Source of the DNA: JAXMEQ01 sp046348225
GTDB lineage: Bacteria > Pseudomonadota > Gammaproteobacteria > Burkholderiales > Burkholderiaceae_C
NCBI GenBank assembly: GCA_046348225.1
Contig: JAXMEQ010000009.1
Span: forward strand, 1 to 64,000
Reading direction: 5' to 3'
DNA: 64,000 nt
How positions within the stretch are numbered: the stretch's first letter is position 1; every line of letters starts with the position of its first letter. A program made the position numbers and the translations under genes. Under the pieces are notes generated by a model. The model was not told where the DNA came from. It did not search any database and saw only the letters and a list, made by a program, of their open reading frames with translations. Shown in pieces: positions 34,747 through 43,075 of this stretch.

Positions 34747-34800
34747 GACAGCGCCCGCGGGCCGGGGGCATGGCAGCGCGTTGCAAATTGCTGCACTGCA

Positions 34801-34814
34801 TTGATGGAAATCAA
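34801..34814. promoter_or_regulatory. FNR/Anr-type binding site upstream of hpf
   Basis: TTGAT-GGAA-ATCAA matches the FNR consensus TTGAT-N4-ATCAA exactly. Its centre (34807.5) is about 42 bp before the start site predicted from the adjacent -35/-10 pair, the class II activator position. Binding is inferred, not shown. Confidence 0.75.
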
Positions 34815-34843
34815 TTGCATTTCACCGGCATCGGGCGCATAGT
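34815..34843 (+). promoter_or_regulatory. Predicted sigma-70 promoter of hpf
   Basis: TTGCAT (34815-34820), 17-bp spacer, CATAGT (34838-34843). The predicted start is near 34849-34850, giving a leader of about 80 nt. The -35 directly abuts the FNR-type box, as in class II FNR promoters. Confidence 0.65.
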
Positions 34844-34928
34844 GAATTCAAGTCCAGCAAATCCGGTTCGCAGTCCGGCCGCCGTCCACGCGGCCTGTTT
34901 CAACCCAGAGAGCAACAGGAGGCTACTC

Positions 34929-35258
34929 ATGAACTTGACGATCAGCGGTCATCACCTCGAAGTCACGCCAGCACTCAACAATTACGTCAAGACCAAGCTC
35001 GATCGGATCACCCGCCACTTTGACCAGGTTGTGGACATCAAGGTGTTGCTCACTGTGGAGAAGCAGAAGGAAAAGGAACGACGACAGCGCGCCGAATGCA
35101 ACATCCACGTCAAGGGCAGCGACCTGTTCGCCGAGAGTTCCCATGAAGACCTCTATGCCGCCGTGGATGAACTGGTCGACAAGCTCGACCGCCAGGTGGT
35201 GCGCCACAAGGACCGCCTGCAGGACCACCACCACAGCACCGCCAAGCGCCTGATGTGA
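34929..35258 (+). CDS. hpf: Ribosome hibernation-promoting factor (HPF/RaiA family)
   Basis: A 109-residue protein opening MNLTISGHHLEVTPALNNYVKTKL, with the beta-alpha-beta-beta-beta-alpha fold that occupies the ribosomal A and P sites. It is the short form without the dimerisation domain of long HPF. It silences ribosomes in stationary phase or energy stress. CAGGAGG lies before the ATG. In many Burkholderiales rpoN precedes this gene; here the neighbour is an MFS transporter and rpoN is not in the window. The promoter carries an FNR-type box, pointing to induction when oxygen is low. A strong terminator follows. Confidence 0.93.
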   Translation: MNLTISGHHLEVTPALNNYVKTKLDRITRHFDQVVDIKVLLTVEKQKEKERRQRAECNIHVKGSDLFAESSHEDLYAAVDELVDKLDRQVVRHKDRLQDHHHSTAKRLM

Positions 35259-35280
35259 GCCGCCACACACCTTCAGAGCC

Positions 35281-35302
35281 GCCGCCTTCCGGCGGCTTTT
35301 TT
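35281..35302 (+). terminator. Intrinsic terminator of hpf
   Basis: Stem GCCGCC-TTCC-GGCGGC followed by six T residues, 22 bp beyond the hpf stop. It should separate hpf transcription from ptsN. Confidence 0.85.
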
Positions 35303-35340
35303 GTGTCTGGACGTCCGGCGTCACGACGGTTACACAATTT

Positions 35341-35369
35341 GTTGCAGTGCACTGCAACGGGTGCATAAT
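35341..35369 (+). promoter_or_regulatory. ptsN promoter with an 18-bp perfect palindrome
   Basis: GTTGCAGTGCACTGCAAC (35341-35358) is its own reverse complement and covers the -35 (TTGCAG, 35342-35347). The -10 is CATAAT (35364-35369), with a 16-bp spacer. The predicted start site lies about 6 nt from the ptsN ATG. The palindrome is placed to act as a repressor operator. Confidence 0.6.
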
Positions 35370-35382
35370 CTGCGCTCAACCC

Positions 35383-35850
35383 ATGAACCGCCTCGCGTCC
35401 ATCCTGCCCGCTGCCCAGGTCCTGGTGAGCGTTGATGCCACCAGCAAGAAGCGTGCTTTTGAAGAAGCTGGCCTGCTGTTTGAGAACCTGCATGGCCTGA
35501 GCCGGGCCCTGATCACCGACAGCCTGTTCGCCCGCGAGCGTCTGGGCTCCACAGGTCTGGGGCACGGCGTGGCGATCCCGCATGGCCGCATCAAGGGACT
35601 GAAGGCACCGATGGCGGCCGTGTTCCAGCTGGCCCAGCCCATCGGTTTTGATGCCCCCGACGAGCAGCCCGTGGGCTTGCTGATCTTCCTGCTGGTGCCC
35701 GAGGCGGCCACGCAGAAGCACCTCGAAATCCTGTCTGAAATTGCCGAGCTGCTCAGTGATGCTGCCCTGCGCGAGAAAATCAAGTCGTCCCATGACGCAA
35801 CGGCGCTTCACGGCATGATTGCCACCTGGCAGTCGGCCCAGCCAGCCTGA
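35383..35850 (+). CDS. ptsN: PTS IIA-like nitrogen regulatory protein (EIIA-Ntr)
   Basis: A 155-residue EIIA(Fru/Mtl)-fold protein with the phosphorylatable His in GVAIPHGRIKGL (residues ~60-71). It is the output protein of the nitrogen phosphotransfer chain (EI-Ntr, NPr) and in proteobacteria controls potassium uptake, sigma-54-linked processes and cell-envelope functions. Start at 35383 follows from alignment to the usual MNRLASILP opening; the upstream codons lie across the promoter. It is separated from hpf by a terminator and precedes hprK by 16 bp. No Shine-Dalgarno is visible. Confidence 0.92.
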   Translation: MNRLASILPAAQVLVSVDATSKKRAFEEAGLLFENLHGLSRALITDSLFARERLGSTGLGHGVAIPHGRIKGLKAPMAAVFQLAQPIGFDAPDEQPVGLLIFLLVPEAATQKHLEILSEIAELLSDAALREKIKSSHDATALHGMIATWQSAQPA

Positions 35851-35866
35851 CCGTACCCTTGCGTCC

Positions 35867-36823
35867 GTGAAACCCACCGTCGTCAGCGCCGACGTCCTGT
35901 TTGAAGACCACCGCGCGCAGCTGCGCTGGGAATGGATCGCCGGGCTGGGCGCGTCCGAGCGCCGTTTTGACGAAGTGGCCATCCGCGCCGCGCGCTCAGG
36001 CGCGGACCTGGTGGGCTACCTCAACTACATCCACCCGTACCGTGTGCAGATCCTGGGTGAGCGGGAAATTGCCTACCTGACCAACGCCACGGCCGAAGAC
36101 TGCGCACGCCGCATCTCGCGCATCGTGACGCTGGAACCGCCGGTGCTGATCCTGGCCGACAGCCAGCAGGCGCCGGACGCGCTGATCTCGATGTGTGAAC
36201 GGGCGCAGATCCCGATGTTCGCCACCCACGAGTCGTCCGCGTTCGTGATCGACGTGCTGCGCGCCTACCTGTCCAAGCACTTTGCCGACCGCACCTCCAT
36301 GCACGGCGTGTTCATGGACATCCTGGGGCTGGGCGTGATGATCACCGGCGAGTCGGGCCTGGGAAAGAGCGAACTCGGGCTGGAGCTGATTTCGCGCGGC
36401 AACGGCCTGGTGGCCGACGATGCGGTGGACCTGTATCGCATCAACCAGACCACCATCGAGGGGCGTTGCCCCGAATTGCTGCAGAACCTGCTGGAGGTGC
36501 GCGGCATCGGTCTGCTGGACATCCGGGCGATCTTTGGCGAAACGGCGGTGCGCCGCAAGATGCGGCTCAAGCTGATCGTGCACCTGGTGCGCCGTGAGAC
36601 GCTGGAGCGCGATTACGAGCGTCTGCCGTATGAGCCGCTCACACAGGATGTGCTGGGCGTTCCGGTGCGCAAGGCCGTGATCCAGGTGGTGGCCGGGCGC
36701 AACATCGCCGTATTGGTCGAGGCCGCCGTGCGCAACACCATCCTGCAGTTGCGCGGCGTGGACACCTACCAGGAGTTCGTGGAGCGCCACCGCAAGGCGA
36801 TGGAAAGCAATCCCGGCTCGTAG
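35867..36823 (+). CDS. hprK: HPr kinase/phosphorylase
   Basis: A 318-residue bifunctional Ser kinase/phosphorylase acting on HPr/NPr. The N-terminal domain (to ~130) is followed by the catalytic domain with Walker A G161-E-S-G-L-G-K-S168 and the HprK signature LEVRGIGLLDIRAIFGE. In betaproteobacteria it belongs to a regulatory, not sugar-transporting, PTS; its company with ptsN fits this. The start is a GTG at 35867 (VKPTVVSADVLFEDHR); an earlier in-frame start would overlap ptsN. Convergent with fur, 7 bp apart. Confidence 0.94.
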   Translation: MKPTVVSADVLFEDHRAQLRWEWIAGLGASERRFDEVAIRAARSGADLVGYLNYIHPYRVQILGEREIAYLTNATAEDCARRISRIVTLEPPVLILADSQQAPDALISMCERAQIPMFATHESSAFVIDVLRAYLSKHFADRTSMHGVFMDILGLGVMITGESGLGKSELGLELISRGNGLVADDAVDLYRINQTTIEGRCPELLQNLLEVRGIGLLDIRAIFGETAVRRKMRLKLIVHLVRRETLERDYERLPYEPLTQDVLGVPVRKAVIQVVAGRNIAVLVEAAVRNTILQLRGVDTYQEFVERHRKAMESNPGS

Positions 36824-36830
36824 GCCCTGC

Positions 36831-37250
36831 TTACCGGGCGGCCGTGCAATTCGCGCACAGGCCGTAGAGCGACATGGCGTGGTCCTGCAGGATCCAGCCC
36901 TTGGCCTTGGACACGATCTGCTGGCGCTTTTCAATTTCGGCGTCGTAGAACTCCTCGACACGCCCGCATGAGGTACAGATCAGGTGGTCGTGGTGCTGGC
37001 CTTCGTTCAGCTCATACACCGCCTTGCCGCTTTCAAAGTGGCTGCGGCTCAGGATGCCGGCCTGCTCGAATTGCGTCAGCACGCGGTAGACGGTGGCCAG
37101 GCCAATGTCGGAGCGGTCGTCCAGCAGCACGCGGAACACGTCTTCGGCCGTCATGTGGCGCTGCGCACCTTTCTGGAACACGTCCAGGATCTTCAGCCGC
37201 GGCAGCGTTGCCTTGAGTCCGGTGCTTTTGAGTTCGTCGATGTTGGACAT
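36831..37250 (-). CDS. fur: Ferric uptake regulator
   Basis: A 139-residue iron-sensing repressor with an N-terminal winged helix (ATVYRVLTQFEQAGI recognition region) and a C-terminal dimerisation/metal domain containing HHDHLICTSCGRVEEF and CANC. The two CxxC pairs would form the structural zinc site and the His/Glu cluster the iron site. Fe2+-Fur blocks siderophore and uptake genes. TATGAT on the minus strand near 37306-37311 may be its -10. Fur and bamE are divergent with a 79-bp shared upstream region, an arrangement conserved in betaproteobacteria. I see no Fur box there. Confidence 0.96.
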   Translation of the reverse strand: MSNIDELKSTGLKATLPRLKILDVFQKGAQRHMTAEDVFRVLLDDRSDIGLATVYRVLTQFEQAGILSRSHFESGKAVYELNEGQHHDHLICTSCGRVEEFYDAEIEKRQQIVSKAKGWILQDHAMSLYGLCANCTAAR

Positions 37251-37329
37251 GGTTTTCCTGGCAGCGGCCCCGTCGCCGTCCCGGGATGAGCCGCTACAAT
37301 GGTTTGATCATATCGCTACCCCCCGAGCC

Positions 37330-37881
37330 ATGTCTGCATTCCCCTTTCGCCATATCTGTCCGGGCCTTGCCATCGCGGCCCTGGCAACGCTGGCTGGCTG
37401 CAGCAGCATTGACAGCATGACCCGCGGCTTTGCCGGCAGCCTTGCACCCTACAAGGTGGAGGTGGTGCAGGGCAACTTCGTGTCGCGCGAGCAGGTCGAG
37501 GCGCTCAAGCCCGGCATGACACGGCTGCAGGTGCGCGACATCCTCGGCTCCCCGCTGCTGGCCAGCGTGTTCCATGCCGACCGCTGGGAATACGTGTTCA
37601 CGCTCAAGCGGCAGGGGGTCAAGCCGCAGGCGCGCAAGCTCACCGTGTTCTTCAAGGGTGACGCGCTGGAACGTTTCGAGGGCGACACCATGCCCAGCGA
37701 AGCCGAGTTCGTGGCCCAGCTTGACCGGCGCGGCAAGGGCGGCAAGGTACCGGTGCTGGAGGCCACGGAAGAAAGCCTCAAGCCCTACGCCGCCGCGCCC
37801 GGTACCCCGGCCGGCGCAGACGCGGCGGCCAACGCGCCGCTGCCCGCGAGCTATCCTCCGCTCGAGCCGACGACCCGCTGA
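37330..37881 (+). CDS. bamE: Outer-membrane assembly lipoprotein BamE (OmlA/SmpA)
   Basis: A 183-residue lipoprotein: signal with lipobox LAGC (Cys near residue 24), then the BamE fold with KPGMTRLQVRDILGSPLL and DRWEYVFTLKRQG. It stabilises the BamA-BamD complex that inserts beta-barrels into the outer membrane. The C-terminal ~35 residues are an Ala/Pro-rich tail absent from E. coli BamE. TACAAT (37295-37300) is a likely -10. It runs into dapB after 8 bp, so the two are co-transcribed. Confidence 0.93.
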   Translation: MSAFPFRHICPGLAIAALATLAGCSSIDSMTRGFAGSLAPYKVEVVQGNFVSREQVEALKPGMTRLQVRDILGSPLLASVFHADRWEYVFTLKRQGVKPQARKLTVFFKGDALERFEGDTMPSEAEFVAQLDRRGKGGKVPVLEATEESLKPYAAAPGTPAGADAAANAPLPASYPPLEPTTR

Positions 37882-37889
37882 CGCGACCG

Positions 37890-38696
37890 ATGGACAAGCA
37901 CCGGGTTGCCGTCGCGGGAGCATCGGGCCGCATGGGCCACATGCTGATCGAGGCCATTCGTACGTCTGGCGACTGTGTGCTGGCGGGCGCGCTGGACATT
38001 CCTTCCAGCCCGGCCATCGGCGCCGATGCCTGTGCCTTTCTGGGCCATGCGAGCGGCGTGGCCGTCACCGCTGACCTGCGTGCCGGGCTGCAGGATGCGC
38101 AGGTGCTGATCGACTTCACCCGTCCCGAAGGCACGCTGGCCCACCTGCGCGAGTGCCGCGCACTCGGCGTCAATGCGGTCATCGGCACCACCGGCTTCAG
38201 CGACGCCCAGAAGGCCGAAATCGCCGACGCGGCCCAGCACATCGCCATCATGATGGCGCCCAACATGAGCGTGGGCGTCAATGTCACGCTCAAGCTGCTG
38301 GAGATGGCCGCTCGGGCGCTGGCCACCGGCTACGACATTGAAATCATCGAGGCCCACCACCGCCACAAGGTGGACGCGCCCTCGGGCACGGCCCTGAAGA
38401 TGGGCGAGGTGATTGCCGGCGCACTGGGCCGCGACCTGAAAGACTGCGCCGTGTACGCGCGCGAAGGCGTTACTGGCGAGCGCGACCCTTCGAGCATCGG
38501 CTTTGCCACCATCCGCGGCGGGGACATTGTGGGCGACCACACCGTGCTGTTCGCGGGCACCGGCGAGCGTATCGAAATCAGCCACAAATCCGCCAGCCGC
38601 AGCACCTACGCCCAGGGCAGCCTCCGGGCGGTGCGCTTCCTGGCCGGCAAGCGCACCGGCCTGTTTGACATGTTTGACGTGCTCGGCCTGCGCTGA
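37890..38696 (+). CDS. dapB: 4-hydroxy-tetrahydrodipicolinate reductase
   Basis: A 268-residue NAD(P)H enzyme of lysine and meso-diaminopimelate synthesis. The cofactor loop is VAVAGASGRMG (residues 6-16) and the substrate motif EAHHRHKVDAPSGTA carries the catalytic His and Lys. A complete protein of typical length. It is in a compact operon with bamE upstream and an exbB-like gene 5 bp downstream, linking cell-wall precursor supply to envelope assembly in the same unit. Confidence 0.97.
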   Translation: MDKHRVAVAGASGRMGHMLIEAIRTSGDCVLAGALDIPSSPAIGADACAFLGHASGVAVTADLRAGLQDAQVLIDFTRPEGTLAHLRECRALGVNAVIGTTGFSDAQKAEIADAAQHIAIMMAPNMSVGVNVTLKLLEMAARALATGYDIEIIEAHHRHKVDAPSGTALKMGEVIAGALGRDLKDCAVYAREGVTGERDPSSIGFATIRGGDIVGDHTVLFAGTGERIEISHKSASRSTYAQGSLRAVRFLAGKRTGLFDMFDVLGLR

Positions 38697-38701
38697 GCGG
38701 C

Positions 38702-39361
38702 ATGACCATGGGGCTGACGAACCTCTTTTGGCAGGGTGACGGCGTGACGCGGGGCGTGGCCTTGCTGCTGCTGGCCATGTCGGTGGCGAGCTGGGTGGTG
38801 ATTGTCTGGAAGGCCTGGCTGCTGCAGCGCGCCGGGCGCGACCTGGTGCGTGCCACGGCCGCGTTCTGGCAGGCGCCCACTCTGGCCGAGGCACAGCTGC
38901 GGGTGGCGGCGTTTGACCGCGAGGCGCTGCTGCAGCCCTTGATCGTGGCGGCGCAAACCGAGGCCGCCGGTACATTGGCCGGCGCTGGGGACAGGGCGCA
39001 GCAGCTCACGCGGCTGCTGCGCGACGCGCTGCACCGGGTGCTTGACCGGCTGCAGTTTGGCCAGGTGCTGCTGGCCACGGTGGGCTCCACCGCCCCGTTT
39101 GTGGGCCTGCTCGGTACTGTCTGGGGCATCTATCACGCGCTGATCAGCATCAGCGGCGCCGGTCAGATCACCATTGACAAGGTTTCCGGCCCGGTGGGCG
39201 AGGCGCTGATCATGACGGCGGCCGGGTTGGCGGTGGCCATTCCGGCGGTGCTGGCCTACAACGTCTTTGGGCGCCTGATCAGTCGCCTCGAGGCCGATCT
39301 GGAAGGCTTCGCGCGCGACCTGCGCGAATTGTTGGCGTCCCCCCGAAGCGAAGAGGCCTGA
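38702..39361 (+). CDS. MotA/TolQ/ExbB-family proton channel protein, second system
   Basis: A 219-residue inner-membrane protein with the ExbB/TolQ core ATVGSTAPFVGLLGTVWGIYHAL and GPVGEALIMTAAGLAVAIPAVLAYN. Unlike the exbB at 23812 it lacks the signal-like N-terminal extension. It precedes an exbD-type gene by one base. This pair sits between dapB and leuS, a conserved position in related genomes, and could drive TonB or a Tol-like process; sequence alone does not decide. The first ATG at 38702 and one two codons later are both possible starts. Confidence 0.9.
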   Translation: MTMGLTNLFWQGDGVTRGVALLLLAMSVASWVVIVWKAWLLQRAGRDLVRATAAFWQAPTLAEAQLRVAAFDREALLQPLIVAAQTEAAGTLAGAGDRAQQLTRLLRDALHRVLDRLQFGQVLLATVGSTAPFVGLLGTVWGIYHALISISGAGQITIDKVSGPVGEALIMTAAGLAVAIPAVLAYNVFGRLISRLEADLEGFARDLRELLASPRSEEA

Positions 39362-39362
39362 G

Positions 39363-39797
39363 ATGGCGTTCGGGCGTCTTGAGCGCACCCCCGGGCACCA
39401 GCCCATGAGCGAGATCAACGTCACGCCGCTGGTGGACGTGATGCTGGTGCTGGTGGTGATCTTCATCATCACGGCGCCGCTGCTGGCCAGCGCGATCCGG
39501 CTGGACCTGCCCAAGTCAGACGCTGCTTCGGCCAGCGCGCCGCCGGCCTTCGTGACGCTGGTGGTGGACCCGGCCGGGCAGGCATATCTGAACGGCACGG
39601 CCGTGACGATGACCGAGCTGGCCGAAAGCCTGCGCCAGACTGCCGGGCACAACCCTGACACCGAAGTCCAGCTGCGCGCCGACCGCGCGGTGCCCTACGG
39701 CCGGGTGGTCGAGGCGATCGGGGTGGCCCAGCAGGCAGGGCTCAACCGCATCGGCTTCGTGGCTGAAACACCGGTCGCCGCGCCTGCCGCCCGCTGA
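39363..39797 (+). CDS. ExbD/TolR-family protein, second system
   Basis: A 144-residue protein with MSEINVTPLVDVMLVLVVIFIITAPLL, the pore Asp in PLVDVMLVL and a periplasmic domain ending AAPAAR. It partners the ExbB-like protein encoded one base upstream. The INVTPLVDVMLVLLV pattern is shared by ExbD and TolR. It has no adjacent tolA, tolB or pal, so I prefer an ExbD role. An 80-bp gap with a -10-like TAAAAT (39823-39828) then leads to leuS. Confidence 0.9.
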   Translation: MAFGRLERTPGHQPMSEINVTPLVDVMLVLVVIFIITAPLLASAIRLDLPKSDAASASAPPAFVTLVVDPAGQAYLNGTAVTMTELAESLRQTAGHNPDTEVQLRADRAVPYGRVVEAIGVAQQAGLNRIGFVAETPVAAPAAR

Positions 39798-39877
39798 CGG
39801 GACGGGGCCCGGCCCCTGCGCCTAAAATCCATGCACTGCGGCTCCCGGGGCCGCCACCCTCGCGACAAAGCCCATTC

Positions 39878-42526
39878 ATGCAAGAAAAGTACAACCACAC
39901 CGACGTGGAGCGCGCTGCGCACGACCACTGGAACGCGCGCGACGCCTACCGCGTGACCGAGGACGCTGGCAAGAAGAAGTTCTATGCCTGCTCCATGCTG
40001 CCCTACCCCAGCGGCAAGCTGCACATGGGCCATGTGCGCAACTACACCATCAACGACATGCTCACGCGCTACCTGCGCATGAATGGCTACAACGTTCTCA
40101 TGCCCATGGGCTGGGACGCCTTCGGCCTGCCGGCCGAGAACGCCGCGCTGAAGAACGGCGTGCCGCCGGCGAAGTGGACGTACGACAACATTGCCTACAT
40201 GAAGAAGCAGATGCAGGCGATGGGGCTGGCCATTGACTGGAGCCGCGAGGTCGCCACCTGTGACCCGAGCTACTACAAATGGAACCAGTGGCTGTTCCTG
40301 AAGATGCTGGAAAAGGGCATTGCCTACCGCAAGACGCAGGTGGTGAACTGGGATCCGGTGGACCAGACTGTGCTGGCCAATGAGCAGGTGATCGACGGCA
40401 AGGGCTGGCGTACTGGCGCGGTGGTGGAAAAGCGCGAGATCCCGGGCTACTACCTCAAGATCACGGATTACGCCGAAGAACTGCTCGACCATGTGAGCAC
40501 CAAGCTGCCCGGCTGGCCCGAGCGCGTGAAGCTGATGCAGGAAAACTGGATCGGCAAGAGCGAGGGCGTGCGCTTTGCGTTCACCCATGACATCCGCGGT
40601 GCCGACGGCAAGCTGGTGGGTGATGGCCGCATGTACGTCTTCACCACGCGGGCCGACACCATCATGGGCGTGACGTTCTGCGCCGTGGCGCCCGAACACC
40701 CGCTGGCCGCGCATGCCGCCGCCACCAACCCGAAGCTGGCCGCCTTCATCGAAGACTGCAAGAAGGGCGGCACCACGGAAGCCGAGCTGGCCCTGCGCGA
40801 GAAGGTGGGCATGCCCACCGGCCTGACCGTGACCCACCCGCTGACGCGGCTGCCGGTGCCGGTGTGGGTGGGCAACTATGTGCTGATGAGCTATGGCGAC
40901 GGCGCCGTGATGGGCGTGCCCGCGCATGACGAGCGCGACTTCGAGTTCGCCAGGAAGTACGGCATCGACATCCTGCAGGTGGTGCACGTCGACGGTGAAA
41001 GCTACGACTATGACCGCTGGCAGGACTGGTACGCCGACAAGCAGCAGGGCGTGACCATCAACTCCGACATCTACAGCGGCTTTGGCTACCAGGACGCGGT
41101 CAATGCGGTGGCCCATGCGCTGCAGCAGCTGGGCCTAGGCGAGAAGAAGACCACCTGGCGCCTGCGCGACTGGGGCGTGAGCCGCCAGCGCTACTGGGGC
41201 ACCCCGATCCCCATCATCCATTGCGCCGAGCATGGCGCCGTGCCCGTGCCCGAAAAAGACCTGCCCGTGGTGTTGCCGCAGGACTGCGTGCCCGACGGCT
41301 CCGGCAACCCGCTGCACAAACATGAAGGTTTCCACGCGGGTGTGACCTGCCCGGTTTGCGGCCAGCCCGCGCGGCGCGAGACCGACACCATGGACACCTT
41401 CGTGGACAGCTCGTGGTACTTCATGCGCTACTGCGACCCGACCAACGACCAGGCGATGGTGGCCGAGGGCGCCAACTACTGGATGCCAATGGACCAGTAC
41501 ATCGGCGGTATCGAGCACGCCATCCTGCACCTGCTGTACGCGCGCTTCTGGACCAAGGTCATGCGCGACCTCGGGCTGGTCAAGGTGGACGAGCCGTTCA
41601 CCAAACTGCTGACGCAGGGCATGGTGCTCAACCACATCTATTCGCGCAAGGGCGCGAAGGGCGGCATCGAGTACTTCTGGCCCAGCGACGTGGAGAACCT
41701 GCACGACGAGACCGGCAAGGTGATCGGTGCGCGCCTGAAGACCGACGGCTCGGCAGTGACCTACGAAGGCGTGGGCACCATGAGCAAGAGCAAGAACAAC
41801 GGCGTGGACCCGCAGGACCTGATCGAGAAGTACGGTGCTGATACCGCGCGCCTGTACACCATGTTCACCGCGCCGCCCGAGGCCACGCTGGAGTGGAACG
41901 ACGCGGCTGTGGAGGGCAGCTACCGCTTCCTGCGCCGCGTCTGGAACTTCGGTGTCCGTCTGGCAGTTGCTACAAAAAACATAGCGCCTCACGCAGATTC
42001 CACGAGGGCTACAGCCGTTTTTGGCAAGGAAGCCAAGGCCCTGCGACTGGAGGTGCACAGCGTGCTGAAGCAGGTGGATTACGACTACCAGCGCATGCAG
42101 TACAACACCGTGGTGTCCGGCGCCATGAAGCTGCTCAATGCGCTGGAAGGCTTCAAGGGCCAGGCGCCGGGTGACGCGGTGGCAGTGCGCGAGGGCTTTG
42201 GCATCCTGCTGCGGGTGCTGTACCCGGTGACGCCGCACATCACCCACGCGCTCTGGCAGGCGCTGGGGTTTGCCGCGCAGCAGGGCGAGCTGCTGGATGC
42301 GCCCTGGCCCACGGTGGACGACGACGCGCTTCAGCAGGACGAGATCGAGCTCATGCTGCAGGTCAACGGCAAGCTGCGCGGTGCAATCCATGTGCCAGCC
42401 GCAGCCGACCGCGCGCTGATCGAGCAGATCGCGCTGGCCAGCGAGGCGTTCCTCAAGCAGGCGGACGGCGCGCCACCCAAAAAGGTGGTGGTGGTGCCGG
42501 GCCGGCTGGTCAACATCGTCATATGA
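39878..42526 (+). CDS. leuS: Leucyl-tRNA synthetase with a repeat-derived insertion
   Basis: An 882-residue class I synthetase. The HIGH motif is H49-M-G-H52, the KMSKS loop is M635-S-K-S-K, and the CP1 editing domain spans roughly 230-430 (TTRADTIMG, GVPAHDERDFEFA). It charges tRNA-Leu and edits misactivated amino acids. Between the catalytic core and the anticodon-binding helices, residues ~697-716 (VATKNIAPHADSTRATAVF) are encoded by repeat copy R5, read in frame without a stop. Family alignment places a variable linker there, so the insertion may be tolerated. It overlaps lptE by ATGA. Confidence 0.97.
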   Translation: MQEKYNHTDVERAAHDHWNARDAYRVTEDAGKKKFYACSMLPYPSGKLHMGHVRNYTINDMLTRYLRMNGYNVLMPMGWDAFGLPAENAALKNGVPPAKWTYDNIAYMKKQMQAMGLAIDWSREVATCDPSYYKWNQWLFLKMLEKGIAYRKTQVVNWDPVDQTVLANEQVIDGKGWRTGAVVEKREIPGYYLKITDYAEELLDHVSTKLPGWPERVKLMQENWIGKSEGVRFAFTHDIRGADGKLVGDGRMYVFTTRADTIMGVTFCAVAPEHPLAAHAAATNPKLAAFIEDCKKGGTTEAELALREKVGMPTGLTVTHPLTRLPVPVWVGNYVLMSYGDGAVMGVPAHDERDFEFARKYGIDILQVVHVDGESYDYDRWQDWYADKQQGVTINSDIYSGFGYQDAVNAVAHALQQLGLGEKKTTWRLRDWGVSRQRYWGTPIPIIHCAEHGAVPVPEKDLPVVLPQDCVPDGSGNPLHKHEGFHAGVTCPVCGQPARRETDTMDTFVDSSWYFMRYCDPTNDQAMVAEGANYWMPMDQYIGGIEHAILHLLYARFWTKVMRDLGLVKVDEPFTKLLTQGMVLNHIYSRKGAKGGIEYFWPSDVENLHDETGKVIGARLKTDGSAVTYEGVGTMSKSKNNGVDPQDLIEKYGADTARLYTMFTAPPEATLEWNDAAVEGSYRFLRRVWNFGVRLAVATKNIAPHADSTRATAVFGKEAKALRLEVHSVLKQVDYDYQRMQYNTVVSGAMKLLNALEGFKGQAPGDAVAVREGFGILLRVLYPVTPHITHALWQALGFAAQQGELLDAPWPTVDDDALQQDEIELMLQVNGKLRGAIHVPAAADRALIEQIALASEAFLKQADGAPPKKVVVVPGRLVNIVI
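41967..42022 (+). repeat. Two-hairpin short repeat, copy R5, in frame inside leuS
   Basis: GCTAC...ATAGC stem, GCGCCTCACGCAGATTCCA and GGGCTACAGCCGTTTTT: nearly the full family sequence. The frame used encodes VATKNIAPHADSTRATAVF-like residues. AT-rich codons (ACA AAA AAC ATA) contrast with the surrounding gene. Confidence 0.85.
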
Positions 42527-43026
42527 AAAAGCTTCCCCGCCGCCTGTTGCTCGTGTCGCTTGCGCCGCTGGCTTTGTCTGCTTGCGGCTTCCAGCTGCGC
42601 CAGGCGCCTGACTTTGCGTTCAACAGCATCTTTGTGGGCGCTTCCGACAATTCCACGCTGGGCAACGAGCTCAAGCGCAGCATCGCGTCGGGCGGCAAGG
42701 TTCAGGTGCTGCCCGCGCCGCAGGCCACCACCGCCGACGTGCTGCTGGACGTGTTGCAGGAACAGCGCGAGAAGGTGGTGGTGGGCCTGAACGCGTCTGG
42801 CCAGGTGCGCGAGTTCCAGCTGCGCATCCGCTTCCAGTTCAAGCTGCGCAGCCGCGATGGCAAGGAGCTGATCGGCCCGACCGAAATCCTGCAGCAGCGC
42901 GACATCAGCTTCAACGAGTCTGCCGTGCTGGCCAAGGAGGCCGAGGAAGCCCTGCTGTACCGCGACATGCAGACCGACATCGTGCAGCAGTTGATGCGCC
43001 GGCTGGCCGCCGTGCGAAGCCTCTGA
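42523..43026 (+). CDS. lptE: LPS-assembly lipoprotein LptE
   Basis: A 167-residue lipoprotein with signal and lipobox LSAC (Cys near residue 20) followed by GFQLRQAPDFAFNSIFVG, the usual LptE/RlpB opening. It plugs the LptD barrel that inserts lipopolysaccharide into the outer membrane. Its ATG overlaps the leuS stop. It is followed after 49 bp by an arginase-family gene, whereas holA is its usual neighbour. Confidence 0.9.
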   Translation: MKKLPRRLLLVSLAPLALSACGFQLRQAPDFAFNSIFVGASDNSTLGNELKRSIASGGKVQVLPAPQATTADVLLDVLQEQREKVVVGLNASGQVREFQLRIRFQFKLRSRDGKELIGPTEILQQRDISFNESAVLAKEAEEALLYRDMQTDIVQQLMRRLAAVRSL

Positions 43027-43075
43027 GACTGGCAACCGCATCCGCCGCTGGCGTGATGCCAAGGAGGAGTGTGTG

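Noticed and set aside
34771..34785. Sigma-54-like TGGCAG...TTGCA upstream of hpf
   Set aside because: The -24 and -12 elements are one base too close; the sigma-70 pair with the FNR box explains the promoter better.
37251..37329. A Fur box between fur and bamE
   Set aside because: No match to the GATAATGATAATCATTATC-type pattern was found.
39804..39816. GGGGC-CCG-GCCCC as terminator after the second exbD
   Set aside because: Short, GC-only and without a T-run; leuS follows on the same strand.
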